Source of the DNA: Rhizoctonia solani
Taxonomy: Eukaryota > Basidiomycota > Agaricomycetes > Cantharellales > Ceratobasidiaceae
NCBI RefSeq assembly: GCF_016906535.1
Contig: NC_057370.1
Coordinates: 1 to 64,000, forward strand
DNA length: 64,000 bases
Reading direction: 5' to 3'
Below, piece after piece: positions 9,821-22,835 of the stretch. The position numbers were made by a program, and so were the translations under genes. Within the stretch, counting starts at the first letter, position 1. Each line of letters begins with the position of its first letter. The notes under the pieces were generated by a model, which was not told the origin of the DNA, searched no databases, and saw nothing but the letters and a program-made list of their open reading frames with translations.

Positions 9821-12543
9821 TTAAGTCACCTGATGTCCCAACAAACCACTTTCCTGAAACGCAATAAATGCGTTACCAGCCGCAGCTTGAGAACCAAATG
9901 TAATCTGAGCATGAGCAAGCGAACCGTATCTGGGAATTGAGATATCTTGAACTTCCCCATACTTTTCTGCCTCTCGCCGAATATCAATTAGTAGCTGATC
10001 GTAGCTTGGTTGGGTATGTATAGCAGTAAACCATGCCTCCTTATCGATAAGGTTGAGTAAGAGTTTAGATCCCGATGATTTTGTAGAAGGTGCTGGAGGC
10101 GGAGGCGGAGTATAGCTTGGGGGAGGGGCTAATGCCGTCGACGTGGAAATAGGAGGCCGGAGACAAGCGTTGACTACTGTATTGTTCACCGGAGCGGCCT
10201 TGCTTGGTTGACCATAGGGAGGAAAGTGAGCTGCCGCTACGGGACCAATTGGTGGCGGAGGGTGTGGAGGGCGTATCTGTGCATTCATCTCGGGCATTTC
10301 AGAAGGCCCAGCCGTGCCGACAGCGGCTACTGGCCCAGCATGAAGCGGAACAGCCTGGGACACCGGTATAGCGAATGGCGTTGCCCAAGACTGATCACCG
10401 GAATACATCATAGGTGGATTTCCACCCTGTTCGGTGACCATGTGAGCTGTTGTAGACTGAGACTGAGTCTGCTGTTCGACTGGGAATGGCATTCCCCAAA
10501 TCCCACGATAAAACCACAGGAGGACGGCCCCTATGACTAAAAGTGCACAGAGGAACACGAAAGACGTTACTCGAACCGCAGTGGTGGGAAATTGATTAGC
10601 CTCGCCGCCTTGCGGAAACTTATATGCGCAGCTGACGACCGCGAATATGAACCATACCATACCCCAGAGCATAAACGAGATCGGGAGACTAAGAATGACT
10701 GCCAGGGGACGGACAGTACCAGTGCTACGTGATTTGGCCCGCGTAAAATAGGTCAACTGACGTTCAATTATGTATTAGCCATGGTCATCCCTACGGCTAT
10801 GCAACATAACATACCCCAGTGATACCGTAGCTTTCGACACGGTCCTGATGACTGGAAACGAGAAACATGCCACAGAGTACCGAGCTAAGCGCATGTAGGG
10901 CGGCTACAATACTTGCAATGACGGTAATTCCACTGATTCCTTGAATTGCCAGGAACGCCACCGTGGCCCTATAAAAAAGCTGTAAGGAGTGGTGTATGCT
11001 TTTGAAAATTCCCACTTACGAGACGAGCACAGTTGCCTTCATTCAATGTCAGTAAGCTTGAACACTAACTCCACACCAGATCTCACCAACAGATTGCTAT
11101 CGGTCCATTCTTTACATAACAATTTAAGAAACGTTCGCCATCTCAGAGTATTGACACCGTCTCCTGAGTGGGTACGGTCCTAGTAGGCAAGAATATCAGC
11201 ATAAATTTGATCAGGCAGGTACGAGTATACGTACGACATTGTTGATACGCCTCAAGTACCGGTCGGGAACGCCAAGGAGAAGGAACGTTACGAAATACCA
11301 GCCAATTTTATGCCGAACCGAATCGTACGGCAAAGTCGATTCAACTTCTTCGGCCTTTTCCCTTCGCCGAACTTCTCGCGCATCATTTTGACCATAGTGA
11401 GACACCAGCCGACTATTACCTGTGTCCAGATATTCAGGGTAAGATAACCAGGAGGATAAGCAAAACGAACAGATAGCGCGCAATATAGTTGCACAGTACC
11501 AAGTTTTGAGGGTAGACCGTTTCAAATCTGGAATTATTAAGTATATTTATCCGAATAGACACTCAGCTTAACCTACCTGCCACTGTTTTGATTAGTTCAG
11601 TCATCTCTCGGGCATCTTCCTGAGAAAAAGGCGCATTCGAATATTTGAAAAGCACTCGATCTGGACAAGCGTGCGAAGATCAACCTCAACTGGTCTACAA
11701 GTTGAAACGGTATACTTGCCTGCATGACACCAGACCAGAGCCTCAGTTGTATCGTCAATAGCACCTTCGGGCAACTCTCTGTGGTTCGGGTGAGACTGCA
11801 TGTAAGTCCAGTACGCGGCCTCGAGCTTGACTTCTGAGTAAAAGGCGTAAGAAACTCGTCTTGAAAATACGCTTGACTTACTGGACTCGATATCTATACT
11901 CACCTGGAGCTTCTGTATCTGAGATCTGAAGCTGCTGAGCGATTCGAACCCATTGCTAGCCGTCCGAGAGCCGTGGTCAATATACACACACGAAATCCCG
12001 TCGGTGTATATCTCCCAATTATGGTAGTCTTGAACCAGAGGCACCTCCCCTAACCCATCCATGATTCTGGATATCGTGCTTGGGGCGCGGGTGTCCAAGG
12101 AAGAGAGGGGTGGCTTCACGTCAGATACGACTTGGCCAGGGTATGCAGAGCATGTCCAGTAGAGTGAGCCGTTAGGATGTACGTATTCCGTCCATTTGTC
12201 ATAATCGGACCATATAGCTGAAGTGGACTCTCGTATGTGGTTATGTGATTTATACTCGCTACATATATAGTAGCCTGGATCGTACGGATAAGGTGCGGAA
12301 AATGTAGGCACTTTGCCACTAGTGTCGGGTCAAGTCACTTGAATATATAATTGTGCATATTTCTTACCTATGGTATGAAGGCACAATGGGAGGTGCCGCA
12401 AAATTCACCGCATGGACAGCGCTCACGTCCATATGACGTGGAATACTGAACACATAAATTATGATTCAAACGCATGAGACTAGTATCACTTACGTCGCAA
12501 GCTCTTGGTCTTGAGGCGGTACCTGCTTGTACTTATTAAACAT
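9821..12543 (-). CDS. WW-like multi-pass membrane protein with RRM-like tail
   Basis: Multi-exon gene of about nine or ten exons. Start ATG 12543 (MFNKYKQVPPQDQ); exons 12494-12543, 12368-12445, 11904-12318, 11720-11859, 11577-11660, 11420-11527 and further ones down to the stop at 9821. The N-terminal part has two WW-like strands, WTEYVHPNGSLYWTC and WEIYTDGISCVYIDHGSRT. These resemble a large family of Agaricomycete membrane proteins of unknown role, as does the later block HADRVLFKYSNAPFSQEDA. Four or five hydrophobic helices follow, for example YLFVLLILLVI, WYFVTFLLLGV, a helix pair at about 10850-10975, and WGMVWFIFAVVSCAY in the last exon. A Pro-rich linker then leads to a C-terminal RRM/UHM-like segment (YGEVQDISIPRYG, then a hydrophobic strand and Ala-rich helix). 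The intron at 11661-11719 begins GCAAGT and is best read as a GC-AG intron. Family assignment is from memory of the pattern and is moderately sure. Confidence 0.65.
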
Positions 12544-13548
12544 TGATGAAAAAACTTGACCAAGGGTGTTGGTTGTCGTGATCAAGAAATCTTTGGAGGA
12601 CGGAGCGCCTGCCAGTCAACACGTAAAAAAACAGGCTACCACCGTGCCTGAAGGGCTTTCCTTATTTGGTTTAATTGGGTTTCTAGACCCAAAAACCACA
12701 ACGAACTCTGGCCTCAGCGGTGAACATAGCTTGAGCCGATTAAGCGATGTTCAATGGGTCAAGTATATATTCAATACGAATGAATGCGTCTTGGACTGGT
12801 TGATATATTACGAGAAGCTGTATTGGAAGCCCGTGGCTGAGCTGATCCGCATGGACGAGGGTTGGAGGGCTGGATATCATGCTTAAGGTTCAAAGTGGGC
12901 TCTGGCGTTGCACGGCCTGATTGACTCCTTTTGTCACTTTGTGCAAGGCAGAGTCAAGCAGACCCCACTTCTTGCTGGGCGCATAATACATGTGAATAAA
13001 GGTGGCAGTTGGAAGCCAGATGACTATAAGCGCTTGTCATTGGAAGTCTAATCACTCATTGCCAACCATAGGTAAGCGCCGCTTGCAGACTTCAATAACA
13101 ATGATAACACTGAATTTAAAGTTGGCAACAGCAATCGCCCACCACTTAACCCACGGACGCAAGCTTTTTGTGTAGTGCTGGGCCCATGTTGCTAACAGAC
13201 GCGCATTTTCTCGCCAACCAGACCAAAATCAAGGAATGTATACAGTCAACAGTTTGCGATTTATCTCACCCACGATTTGCTGTAAGGTGTTAGAACAATT
13301 GATCCAAGAAATTGTCTCTATTCCAGCTGCCGCTTGCTGAATGCTTGACGCATAACTCAACCATCAAATTTGTAGAAGATTAAGTATGGGTCAGCATTCA
13401 TGTTCTAAATACATCCATTTTCTAAAAGAAAAAAGAAAACAAAGGCATCAAACTCTGCTGTTCGGCACCAACCGTTGGCCGATCATCAACAAGACTGGTC
13501 TATGGCGTACCGTGTCGGAAGATGGGCGACGTTCTCTTGTCCAGGAAA
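12544..13548. other. Intergenic with an unsupported 106-codon frame
   Basis: Divergent to the membrane-protein gene, an open frame at 12566-12886 (+) encodes residues such as LDWLIYYEKLYWKPVAEL. It begins at GTG rather than ATG and shows no known domain, so it may be an exon of an unrecognised or broken gene. From 12890 to 13548 I see nothing recognisable. Confidence 0.35.
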
Positions 13549-16113
13549 TTATAGAGTAATGTCCAATTTTGGAGCCTGCAGATTGCAAGATTTTTTGTCC
13601 CAGACGAGTAACTTCCCTTTCGCCCTCAGCTGACTACGACGTACAGACTCTTCAAGACTGGGCACGATTTTGTGATCAGATCCTAATGAGAGCTCTTGCA
13701 TGCTGTGGCCTAGATCGAATACATGTGGTTCAGCAGGAGGTTTGCTGCGCTTTTTTAAATGTTTGAGGCTCTCCAAACCGGACCTGTTTGAGTTGGTAGT
13801 TTGAGGTTCTTTAGAGCTATTTGATTGCGCGCGAGAAACAGCGAAAGAGAGAGAACTAATGGTGCTAGGAGGTAGTGACGGCGTGTAGTCAAGGGGAGGA
13901 GGGATCGGACGCCCACCAATAACAATAGAGATATCCTTTCCGCTTTCATCGATGCAAACTATCTCAGCAAGCAATAGTCGCATCAAGGCCTCGTGCACAT
14001 GTTCGGCGTTTAAATCAGGTCGATAGGCCCACTCAGGATTGATATACAGGAACATCGCTTGAAGCATCCGATCCAATGATGCAAGGTCTGGGTGAAGGAT
14101 AGAAGTCCAATATTCCAGAGACTTGGAGCATATTTTTGAGCGGGAGTCATTGGTTCCGCGTCCAGGGTGGTGCCTATACATCGTGTGGAAAAACTCGCGG
14201 AAATCATCTTCAGGTTCCGTTTCCACCTGGGATCCTTCCCCAATTGACCGAGCGAGAGTCCAAACGATAACCCAAAAGGTCGATTCGGCGTCGTGGAATA
14301 ACCGGTGTGAGAATTTTATCTCGCCATTGGTTGTTGGACCAGGGTTGTCGTCAACCTGGTACTCGGTAGTGTGCATGAATTGGCGATAATCGGCCAGTGA
14401 TCCTTCCATTGACGGCATGACCACTCCTTGGCTGTCATAATCTGCCTTGCGAAGTATTTTTCCGGATGAAACAGAACGGGAAATGAATCTAGGGGTCCCC
14501 TACGAACGTTTGTTAGACCATAGTTGAGCGCATATGGACTGTCAACACACTGCCCGCTCCGTCAATGCATCTTGGCCACGCTTCATTTTCAAATCCGAAC
14601 CGTTTCCCAGGTCAATTATTAAACATGTCGGCCCTGGCTCGACACTCCTACACTGCAATTAGCCCCTACTTCCGCCGAAGAACTTGCATTGACTTACATG
14701 TCCTTCGCCAACACTTGGTTGACAAACTTTACCTCGGCGTCACCCCTCGCACAACGTTCCCGATACTGATGAGTGCGAGGCGCGAACATGATGTTACCAT
14801 CGCTAATGTCGCGATGTAATATTTGACACTTGCGGTATAAGTTACGTTGTACTACTTTCTTTTGAGCAATGGCCGTTATTATGCTTGGGGGACCACGTAC
14901 CGACACACGCATCGTACATGGTACACAGGAGCTCGCGCAACGAACAGATGCCCCCCAGAGGGCGCCCAATATCTTTCGTTACCATTCTCATCTTGTACCT
15001 CCCATCGGTCTCCCCGATGGAGTCGATTCCGAGATGGGTTGTCCGAATGTGCGCCCCATCCCCGTAAGGTATATAGCCGTGAGAATGAACCACCATAAGA
15101 CCAGGCAAGAGAGTTCCTCTATGGGCTTGTTCAAAAAGTAACGCCTCGAAAAAAAAACGACTCTGGGCTCGCCAGATATCTTTGATGAACACCAACTCAT
15201 CGTTGACAAGGTTTACTGCTGTGGTTGTATACCGCCGTTGACCTGGGCCGGCAATAGTGCGTGGCGTTTCGGACAAATAGACATCGTTTCCGATTTGCGT
15301 GGCCCACGCCGGAAGCTTGGGGTCCAATAGCCGCATTGAGGGATCTTGGAATGGTTGAGCATACAGTTTTTGCACGAAGGCATACAATGGACCCGGTTCC
15401 CAGCTAAACTTGGAGCGATGAAAAACAGCTGCATCGTGATAAAATAGCGCGTATCCATTTGCTCTAACGGCAAACGCCAAAACCGCGTTGAGTTCGGGGT
15501 GGAGCTGAAGATGGTTCTGAAGGTAGCTCGTTAGTTGGTACTTCCCGTGCTCAGATATCTTGGCTTCTCCAATCGTAGCAAGTTCACACCAGGTAAATTT
15601 CAGAAATTGATTCGTCGCAGGGTCTTCAGACAATCTGTCAGATAGGCTTGGTTGCGACTGGTGACACTCACAATCAATCTGTGGAAAGACCTGCGATTCA
15701 ACCCATATTGTAACAATATCTGGGCAACGATCCTGTGCAGTGAATGGATTCATTACCCGGCACTTATCACCAGAATGGAAGACAAGAGCTTTCCGCCTAG
15801 TTTCGTGTTGCAGTTGTTGGAAGGTTTGTTCGCTCACACAATTTAGCAAGCGAAGTAGTGGCGCATAGCCAGAGAATAGTGTCTTCCCCTGTCCCTGTGG
15901 TGTATCCTGAATACGCTTTACTAATCGTTGCTCCGCGGAAGTCCATATTTTAGGCTGACGAGAAGATCCAGAGAGATAGGCTTCGGCAAACACCTGATTG
16001 GGGATATCCTGGATAGTAACGTGTTTAGCAATATCTTTGCAGACTGAATCAGCTGTTCGGGCATCCACCGGAGGGTGGCTCTTTTTGATAGGGTTGGACA
16101 AGCGAACGGACAT
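13549..16113 (-). CDS. FunK1-type fungal protein kinase
   Basis: Fungal-specific FunK1 kinase family, expanded in multicellular basidiomycetes; substrates are unknown. My model has four exons (16113-14901, 14851-14698, 14647-14551, 14499-13549), giving 804 residues with introns of 45-51 nt. The N-terminal half is the long FunK1 region, including WCELATIGEAKISEHGKYQ and DLGIDSIGETDGRYKMRMV-like blocks. The catalytic loop ILHRDISDGNIMF places the catalytic Asp at about residue 419. The metal-binding motif reads IIDLGNGSDL (DLG, Asp about 468) instead of DFG. The C-lobe continues with GDPRFISRSV, a HDAESTFWVIVWTLAR block and a Ser/Pro-rich tail ending at 13549. The start ATG 16113 opens a long uninterrupted exon. 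No disabling change is seen. The gene is divergent from the Mps1 gene with 640 bp between the starts. Confidence 0.85.
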
Positions 16114-16752
16114 GGGGTCAAAAGCTCAGATAACAAGTTGATCGCACTTGGAAACGCGAAATCATGATCACGTGAAGCTCTTTTTTAATACACGTCCATA
16201 TATAAGACAATACGGGAGCTACATGCGAGCTAGGCAAACTCCTTGCGAACCAGAACGGTTGAGTGACAAACGTTTTTATTAGTTGTCTGAGTTTTGATCC
16301 CTTTTTTTTTAAAAAAAAAAGAAAAAGAAAGAAAAAAATAGGAGAACCATGCTTTTTCCGCGCATTTAGATGTCGTTCTCTTGCAACCGGACCAGAGAGA
16401 GAAGGTCGGAGAACAGGAAGCCAGCACTTGTGCACCAGAATATTGTTTACTTATTGTCTGTGATCTACTGAAGAAGCCTATGTGGAAACTTTGATGATCT
16501 CTCTTGGAATCCAAGCGAAGCCAGTGAGCGTACCGTTCCCAGTAATAAATTGCCATATTTGGGGTATCTTGAGCAAGATATTACAGTTTAGATAATCTGA
16601 TCACGTGAGAGGCTTGCCTTAGACACGTGCTGATGTTGGACGCGCCAGTTATCTTCTTCGGAGCGACTAGGAGCGTGTAAGGAGCCTTAGCCAACAACAA
16701 TATGTGAGTATGTGATGGATAGGCTTTGCTGAAGCTAATCATAAGCAGTGCA
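16114..16752. promoter_or_regulatory. Divergent promoter region with three CACGTG sites
   Basis: This lies between the FunK1 start (16113, -) and the Mps1 start (16753, +). The palindrome CACGTG, an E-box bound by bHLH factors, occurs at 16169-16174, 16602-16607 and 16624-16629. The first two share the longer context TGATCACGTGA. An adjacent T10/A10 homopolymer pair near 16302-16321 may exclude nucleosomes. A likely 5'-UTR intron (donor GTGAGTATG at about 16704, acceptor AAGCAG ending 16748) precedes the Mps1 ATG. Regulation by these sites is inferred only. Confidence 0.45.
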
Positions 16753-19700
16753 ATGCTATCTAGTCACGCGGCAGGACTTCCCCCGCCGGTGTCGCCTTTT
16801 CGCCCGAATCTCGATGCATTGAAGCTGGACATCAGTGACGATGAAGATGAACTAGAAGTGGACCCGCAGATGGATAATGTTCTGGGAAATGGCAAGGCAG
16901 TTGGGAGCCCTGGATTATCGTTGAATTCTCTCGGTACTGGTGACTTGCATACGGCAGACGAATCCCCTCGACCACGCGCAAGCACACTTGCTCAAGGCGG
17001 CAATGTGCTCCAGACGGCGCTCCCTCCCCTTGTGACCAACCGGCCATTTCTGCGGACGGCATCTCAGCCTGCGGGAGCACTTGGCATTTCCCCTACGTCT
17101 GAGCAATACAGCCCCGATGGTCTCGCTCCGCCCCGCACCGGCAGTTTGAAACGCACACTTGTTCCCGCTGCGAGCCGAGCAGCACCTGCAAGGCCATTGT
17201 CCGAAGTTACGCCCCTAAACACGCGGAGACCGCTTCTTAGCGCTAGCGCTCATGCTGGCAAATTTCTCTCTCGGCCCGGCAACGGCAGGATAAGCCCTCC
17301 TCGACGCGTTCTTGTCAAAGATCAACCAGCAGAAGAGCCGGAGACTGACGAGGAGGAGCGTGAGCAGCAGCAAATACCTTATCCGATTGCCCCACGAGCC
17401 TCGGAAAGAAATCACGTTCTGAGACCCAAGAGTAGTAAGTTTAATTTAGGGATTTTGCTTGCTGCCCCTCTGATATCGTTCCCAGCGCCTGAACACCCTG
17501 GTCGCTCCCTCGGTCGCTCCATGTCTACGCCTGATGCTGGACTTCGACAAATGCCAATTTCCCCCATACCCATATCCCCGATCGAAAGCCCCATACACGA
17601 GCCAAAGCCCCCTTCACCCCATCACGACCCTCACCCATTGGCCACATCTTCCGCATTAGCCAAAACTAGTACTTCGTCGCTCGCTTCGACTGCCTCTTCG
17701 CTCCGCGGCGGAGTCGGATCTGTCAAGGCACGTTTACAGGACTGGAAATCCTCCATCGGAAGCTGGTCAAAAGGTTCTCGGTCTCGGCCCCCCATCCCTG
17801 GGAGACCATCCATCGAAAGCATGCAGCCCAAGCATAGTATTGACTCTCTTCGCGAGAGTCTACGACAGTCCTTTGACCGACCGAGCTTTGATACTGTTCG
17901 TCCCGGCCTGGATCCCATTCTTTCACCTGGTGCACCCGACCTGGCACTCGACCATGCCCAACCTGAAGACGAGCATGGTTATGTAGGGAGAGGGTACGAT
18001 CCGCCTCCTCAGCCCCGAAGTATGTCCTCGGTAGGATGGAACGAACGGCCAAGCACGAGTTCAGGTTACTATGCCCAGCCGCAAGTCAAATCGGTTCAAA
18101 ACCACCATGAACACGTTCGACGAACGTCTGAAACCTTGCGACCATCTCCGCTTGATACACCTCCATCCAACAAATCCCCGCTCAGTTCACTACGACATAA
18201 ACGTAGTCCCACGGCGCCATCGCCCCCTACCAGCACCGTTATCGCACGTGAAAAGGAGAACAGAGGTGGGCAGCTGTGGCAGGAACGCGAGAGAGAGAGG
18301 TCAGACCCGGTGGATTATGGTCGAGACGATGGGAAAATGTTGGAGAGGGAGCGCGAGCGGTTGAGAGAGGTCGATAATCGAAACCGAGCCGATTCGAGAG
18401 CTGACGTTAGGGACCCAAGGGCAGACGCAGACAGGATGGAGAGGGACGTGAGGCCCGCGAGCTCACTTGGGTTATTACCTGGGACTTCACAACGGGAAGG
18501 AGTTTTACCGGCCAAGCGAGATAGATTTATTGTGAGTTTGTTTTCCCCTTGATTTCCTTTTTTTTTTATCACTATACCCTTGGATAACTCGAGGCATACC
18601 AAAATCTTTTGGGACCGTATGCTAATGTCCATTATACTCTCAATCTTGTCGTATTGATTGGCGCTGTTTCAATTCGCCGAGCATACTTCTTATACTTTCC
18701 TCCTGATATTGGCCACCCATATCCCTCCCCAACGCGATTTGGTCCCTACATTTGCTTCCCACATTGGCTCACACTCCCCTCCATTCGCAGTGTAACAAAC
18801 AAGAATATACAGTTGTAGACTGTATCGGCCGTGGGGGCTCTTCGAAAGTCTACAAAGTAATCTCCCCGAACAACAAAATATACGCCTTGAAACGGGTCCG
18901 GCTCGACTCTAAAGTGGACGAGGAGACCATGCGGGGATACGTCAACGAGATGCAGCTCCTTAAGCGATTAGACGGGAACGAACGAATCATCAAATTGATT
19001 GATTCCCAGGCTGTCGGTCGAGGGGGCAGATACTTGATGATGGTCATGGAACTCGGCGAGATTGACTTGGCCAAGCTGTTGGCGGAAAAACAAGGGACAC
19101 GTCTGCAGCCGCACTGGATTGCCATATACTGGCAACAGGTTCGTTAGTTTTCTCGTGATACGCATTTGTACTAACAGTCTTTATTTGGCTTTTGTTCAAT
19201 TGCGTCATCGATATATTTCGGCGCTTGTATGCGGGTCATGACCACATTACAATTGTCCCCACACGGCATCCCCAATCAATACACCCCTCATATCACGCGG
19301 GCTTTGCCTCGAATCACCTATGCTTCTCCCAAACTTACAACAATTCCGACAAAACACCCGGTCTATAATTCCTCCCTACGATCCCAACCCGTAATGCGTT
19401 ATGTACCGCATACAACCGACACCACCGCCGCTCTCCATATCTTCCATGGCCTTTGTATTTACGGCTGCTCATATAGATGCTCGAAGCCGTTCAGACAATT
19501 CATGAAGAGAAGATAGTCCACTCTGACCTCAAGCCTGCGAACTTTGTGCTCGTAAAAGGCTCGCTAAAGCTCATCGATTTTGGAATTGCCAAAGCCATTG
19601 CGAACGACACGACGAACATTCAGCGCGAGCATCAAGTTGGAACATTGAACTATATGAGTCCTGAGAGTATTGAAGAGACCCAGACTGCGAATGGAAGGAG

Positions 19701-20609
19701 ACTAAAGGTGTGTGTCGTGTCCTTTTTGCGACTATTCCTCTATTATGGTTGCACGCGAAAGCAGGTGGCTTTTTTGCAATCGTTTTAGAAGCACCCAGAT
19801 TGCTCTTAATCCTTTTCGCCCCCTCCTTGTCTCGCCAGCCTCAGCTATGGTGGGGTTTCTGTTGTCCAAGTCCCAGTAGCACTTCGATACTTCCCAATGC
19901 TATTGTCATTCAAATTTGATTTGGTCCCCCTGAAATAAATTCTCACCCTCATTGTTTTTGTAGCTCGGCCGCGCGAGTGATGTCTGGTCCCTCGGCTGCA
20001 TCCTATATCAAATGATATACGGCCGCCCACCTTTTTACTCTATTACTGGCGCCGTCCCCAAACTCCGCGCCATATCCGATCCCAACCACGTAATTGATTA
20101 TCCTTCAGAGTCTATTCCTGCCGTTCCCGCGACCGACAAAGAAGGTCCGAGGCAGATACCCGAGTGGGCGACACCGGTACCAACGGATGTCGTCAACACA
20201 CTGAAGGGCTGTTTGACCCGCGATCCGAAGCAGCGAAGTACGATACCAGACCTCTTGGATGACCCGTGGCTCAGGAGTTGGAAACGTAAGTCTCATTGGA
20301 GCTGCAAGTCCTGACAACGCTTATTGCTTACACGTCGCCTCGTAGACACCACCGCCCCCCAACCCGAAACCCCGAAGCTCAAAGAAAATGAAGCTATCGT
20401 GACTGAGGCATGGTTGAAGCAAATCATTGAGCATGCGTCGAAAGAAGCCATTGAAAACGGGGCATTGGACGAGGAGGCAGTTCAACAAATGGCTCAGGTG
20501 AGTAAAGATCACTACAAACCATATCACTATACTAAAGCCTCGGTAGAACCTACTTCCCGCGCTTCGGTTAGCAAATACAAAGCACCCCGCATACAGCAAG
20601 TTTTGTTAG
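16753..20609 (+). CDS. mps1: Spindle checkpoint kinase Mps1/TTK
   Basis: Dual-specificity kinase that acts at kinetochores in the spindle assembly checkpoint. Coding exons: 16753-18531 (with a 51-nt in-frame intron inside, GTAAGT at about 17435 to CAG at about 17485), 18791-19138, 19477-19707, 19964-20285, 20346-20497, 20547-20609, giving 947 residues. The N-terminal 575 residues are disordered, Ser/Pro/Arg-rich, with an acidic patch ([12 protein letters not shown]) near the start. The kinase domain starts at [18 protein letters not shown]. It has the ATP lysine in YALKRV (K610), the catalytic loop HSDLKPANF (D709), DFG at 726-728, and the Mps1-specific activation segment [18 protein letters not shown]. 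The C-terminus [18 protein letters not shown] is found only by splicing the last short exon, and ends at TAG 20607-20609. All splice sites keep frame. Start is ATG 16753; an in-frame ATG at 16726 lies in the probable 5' intron. Three introns are unusually long (256-338 nt). Confidence 0.93.
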
Positions 20610-22835
20610 AACCGATTGGCGCTTCTTTCCTCTCTTATGTTTCCTGGCTTAACTCTTATCATAAGTTCTGTATCTTAACCTTGCTATCATGTTGCAAACA
20701 AGACATATCTTTCCGTATTCCTTTTTCCACGCATGTTCTCATCACATTGTTTGTCTCTCACGCACTGTCTGTAGTGTCCTATAATATACCCTCTTGTTAG
20801 CTCGCTGAACAAGACTATATTTCATGGTGCTCTGGTCTGGGATCGTCTTTTTACGCGTGTATTAAAGATTGATATTTACGTATCCAAGCTAGATTAAGAG
20901 AGTTGTGCCTAATTTATTTATAGATGTTTCCACAAGGACCTTTTCCGTTTGGAAACCACCCTAGGCTCAACGAATTCCGTGCTGGTAATTAGTAAGGCGC
21001 TACTTTGCTACCGTTGGGAGCGTATGCTTCTGAAAGAGCTCCGTGCGAAATATAGCATTAGTTAATTAACTCGTAGGTAAATTCGAGTGCAGCCCTGGAG
21101 GCTTTACGATCGTTACGGGTTTGCAATTGGGGAATCGCGAATGACTCCTCGGGAAACCTGAAAAACTAGTCGCATAAGCAGTTCGCATTTGTTTTAGCAT
21201 GTTCATATTGGTATACGGAAGAAGTATTAGTGAGCCCTAGAACATATCATTTATCATTTCTGAGTAACCAGCAGGTCCTCCAGGACGTCAGAGCATATAT
21301 ACAGTATCGGACAAAACCTCTCACGAGATTTTTAAAATTTGCTAGTAGTGCCCATATCTCAGTCGTCCCTGTAGCTAGCAATATGTATATACTACTGAAT
21401 GAGAGCCAGAGGTCGGAGCTATTTATCGAATGCTCAAACGTGTAAATTAAACGAGTTGTCGGGGAGATATGGGGGAAACAATGTCATGGTAGGGTGTGAG
21501 AGGTTTTGTCCCCAGCAGTTCTTAATCCAAAAACTCTACCAGTACTTCTCTCCTATGAGGAGCTGAAACAAGGTAACTATATATTTATTTAAGGATGTAT
21601 TTATACTATTTTACTACAGAGTATCAGCTTGAGAGCTGCTTTGCCCATGGCAGGATAGGAAGGGTTGTATTTGGGGACTGATTATAAGAGTATGCTCTGA
21701 CACATGACTGACCACACTTGGGTTGCTACTTAAGCTACTCTGTGCAGCTAGATGAAGTCTAGGATAAATGTATGATATGGCTTTTAGGACACAGGAACCC
21801 CAGTATAGAGTGCTAAAAGCAAGTGAAGGTGCATACACCCAAGGATTAATGCATATATTCAGGTGCTACTACCCACAGGAAAAGGATAACCAGTTTAAAG
21901 ATTCATATATCAAAGCTAACTAGTATGTGGGAGATAGGTAAGCTGCTATCAAGGTAGTGAGTAGCCTCAAAAAGGTTTTAGGGCCAAAATATCCAAATTC
22001 CATACTAAAACTATTTAAAATGCACTTGCAAAAAGATAGTGACGGTTTTGGGAGCGGAATCGCAGTATGAGCAGGATGGGGAGTCTGAACAGCCAATGAC
22101 CCAGAGGTGCCTTTGAAGAGGAACGCGGCCAGTCAAGAGGCGGAATAGCATGACAGCCTTTTGTTGGGGAGGTCCGCAAAACACAAATACTTATTCTCAG
22201 TCTGTCAATTTTATACAGTGAAATGGGATGGCTGACCATTGCCGTGAATCCCAAAAGCGTGGAAAACCAGTCCAGAGGAGTCGGGAGGCTCGAAACATAA
22301 TGTTAGTGGACATCCCTCAAGCCTAACCGCATCACATTCATATATTGCAAACTTTAAGTATGGATTTATCCTATGTTTCATCTGCATCATAAAGACAAGA
22401 ATTGCTATCTGCATATAAGGAATTAGAAAGTCCGTACATACGGAAAATACTACTGGCAGCGTGCAAATTTTCAAGCTGCCGGACATCCTCACTTCAAAAA
22501 GTGATAGGGAAATTTCTGCACTTTTTGTGAGGCTTTCTAGGCCATTGCATATGATACTTGGGATTGGATGCAAACTGAATCGTAGTTGAAAGATTAATGT
22601 CTTGAGCCGCACTCAGTCCCTTTGTTGGTAGTTCAAATGTAAATAAATGAGCAAAAAGCAAAGAAATAGTTAGTCTTGGACTAGCGCTAGGTCACAAAAC
22701 CTGCTGTGGTGTACCATTTACTAGATTTTGCTATTTGGTATATTGGTTAAGAAAAGTATTCTATCAGTATAATATAGCCTGGTAAACACGGCTTCAGTGT
22801 GTCTTGCTCAACATGAGTGACACCAAGACAGCTTT
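20610..22835. other. Gene-poor AT-rich region
   Basis: I can support no gene in this 2.2-kb stretch downstream of Mps1. Open frames are short, lack domains and are interrupted. The final 90 bases (about 22745-22835) are a diverged repeat related to 59340-59440, into which the left chromovirus inserted. Confidence 0.5.

Noticed and set aside
12566..12886. 106-codon ORF divergent to the membrane-protein gene
   Set aside because: No ATG, no family; kept only as a remark in the intergenic entry.
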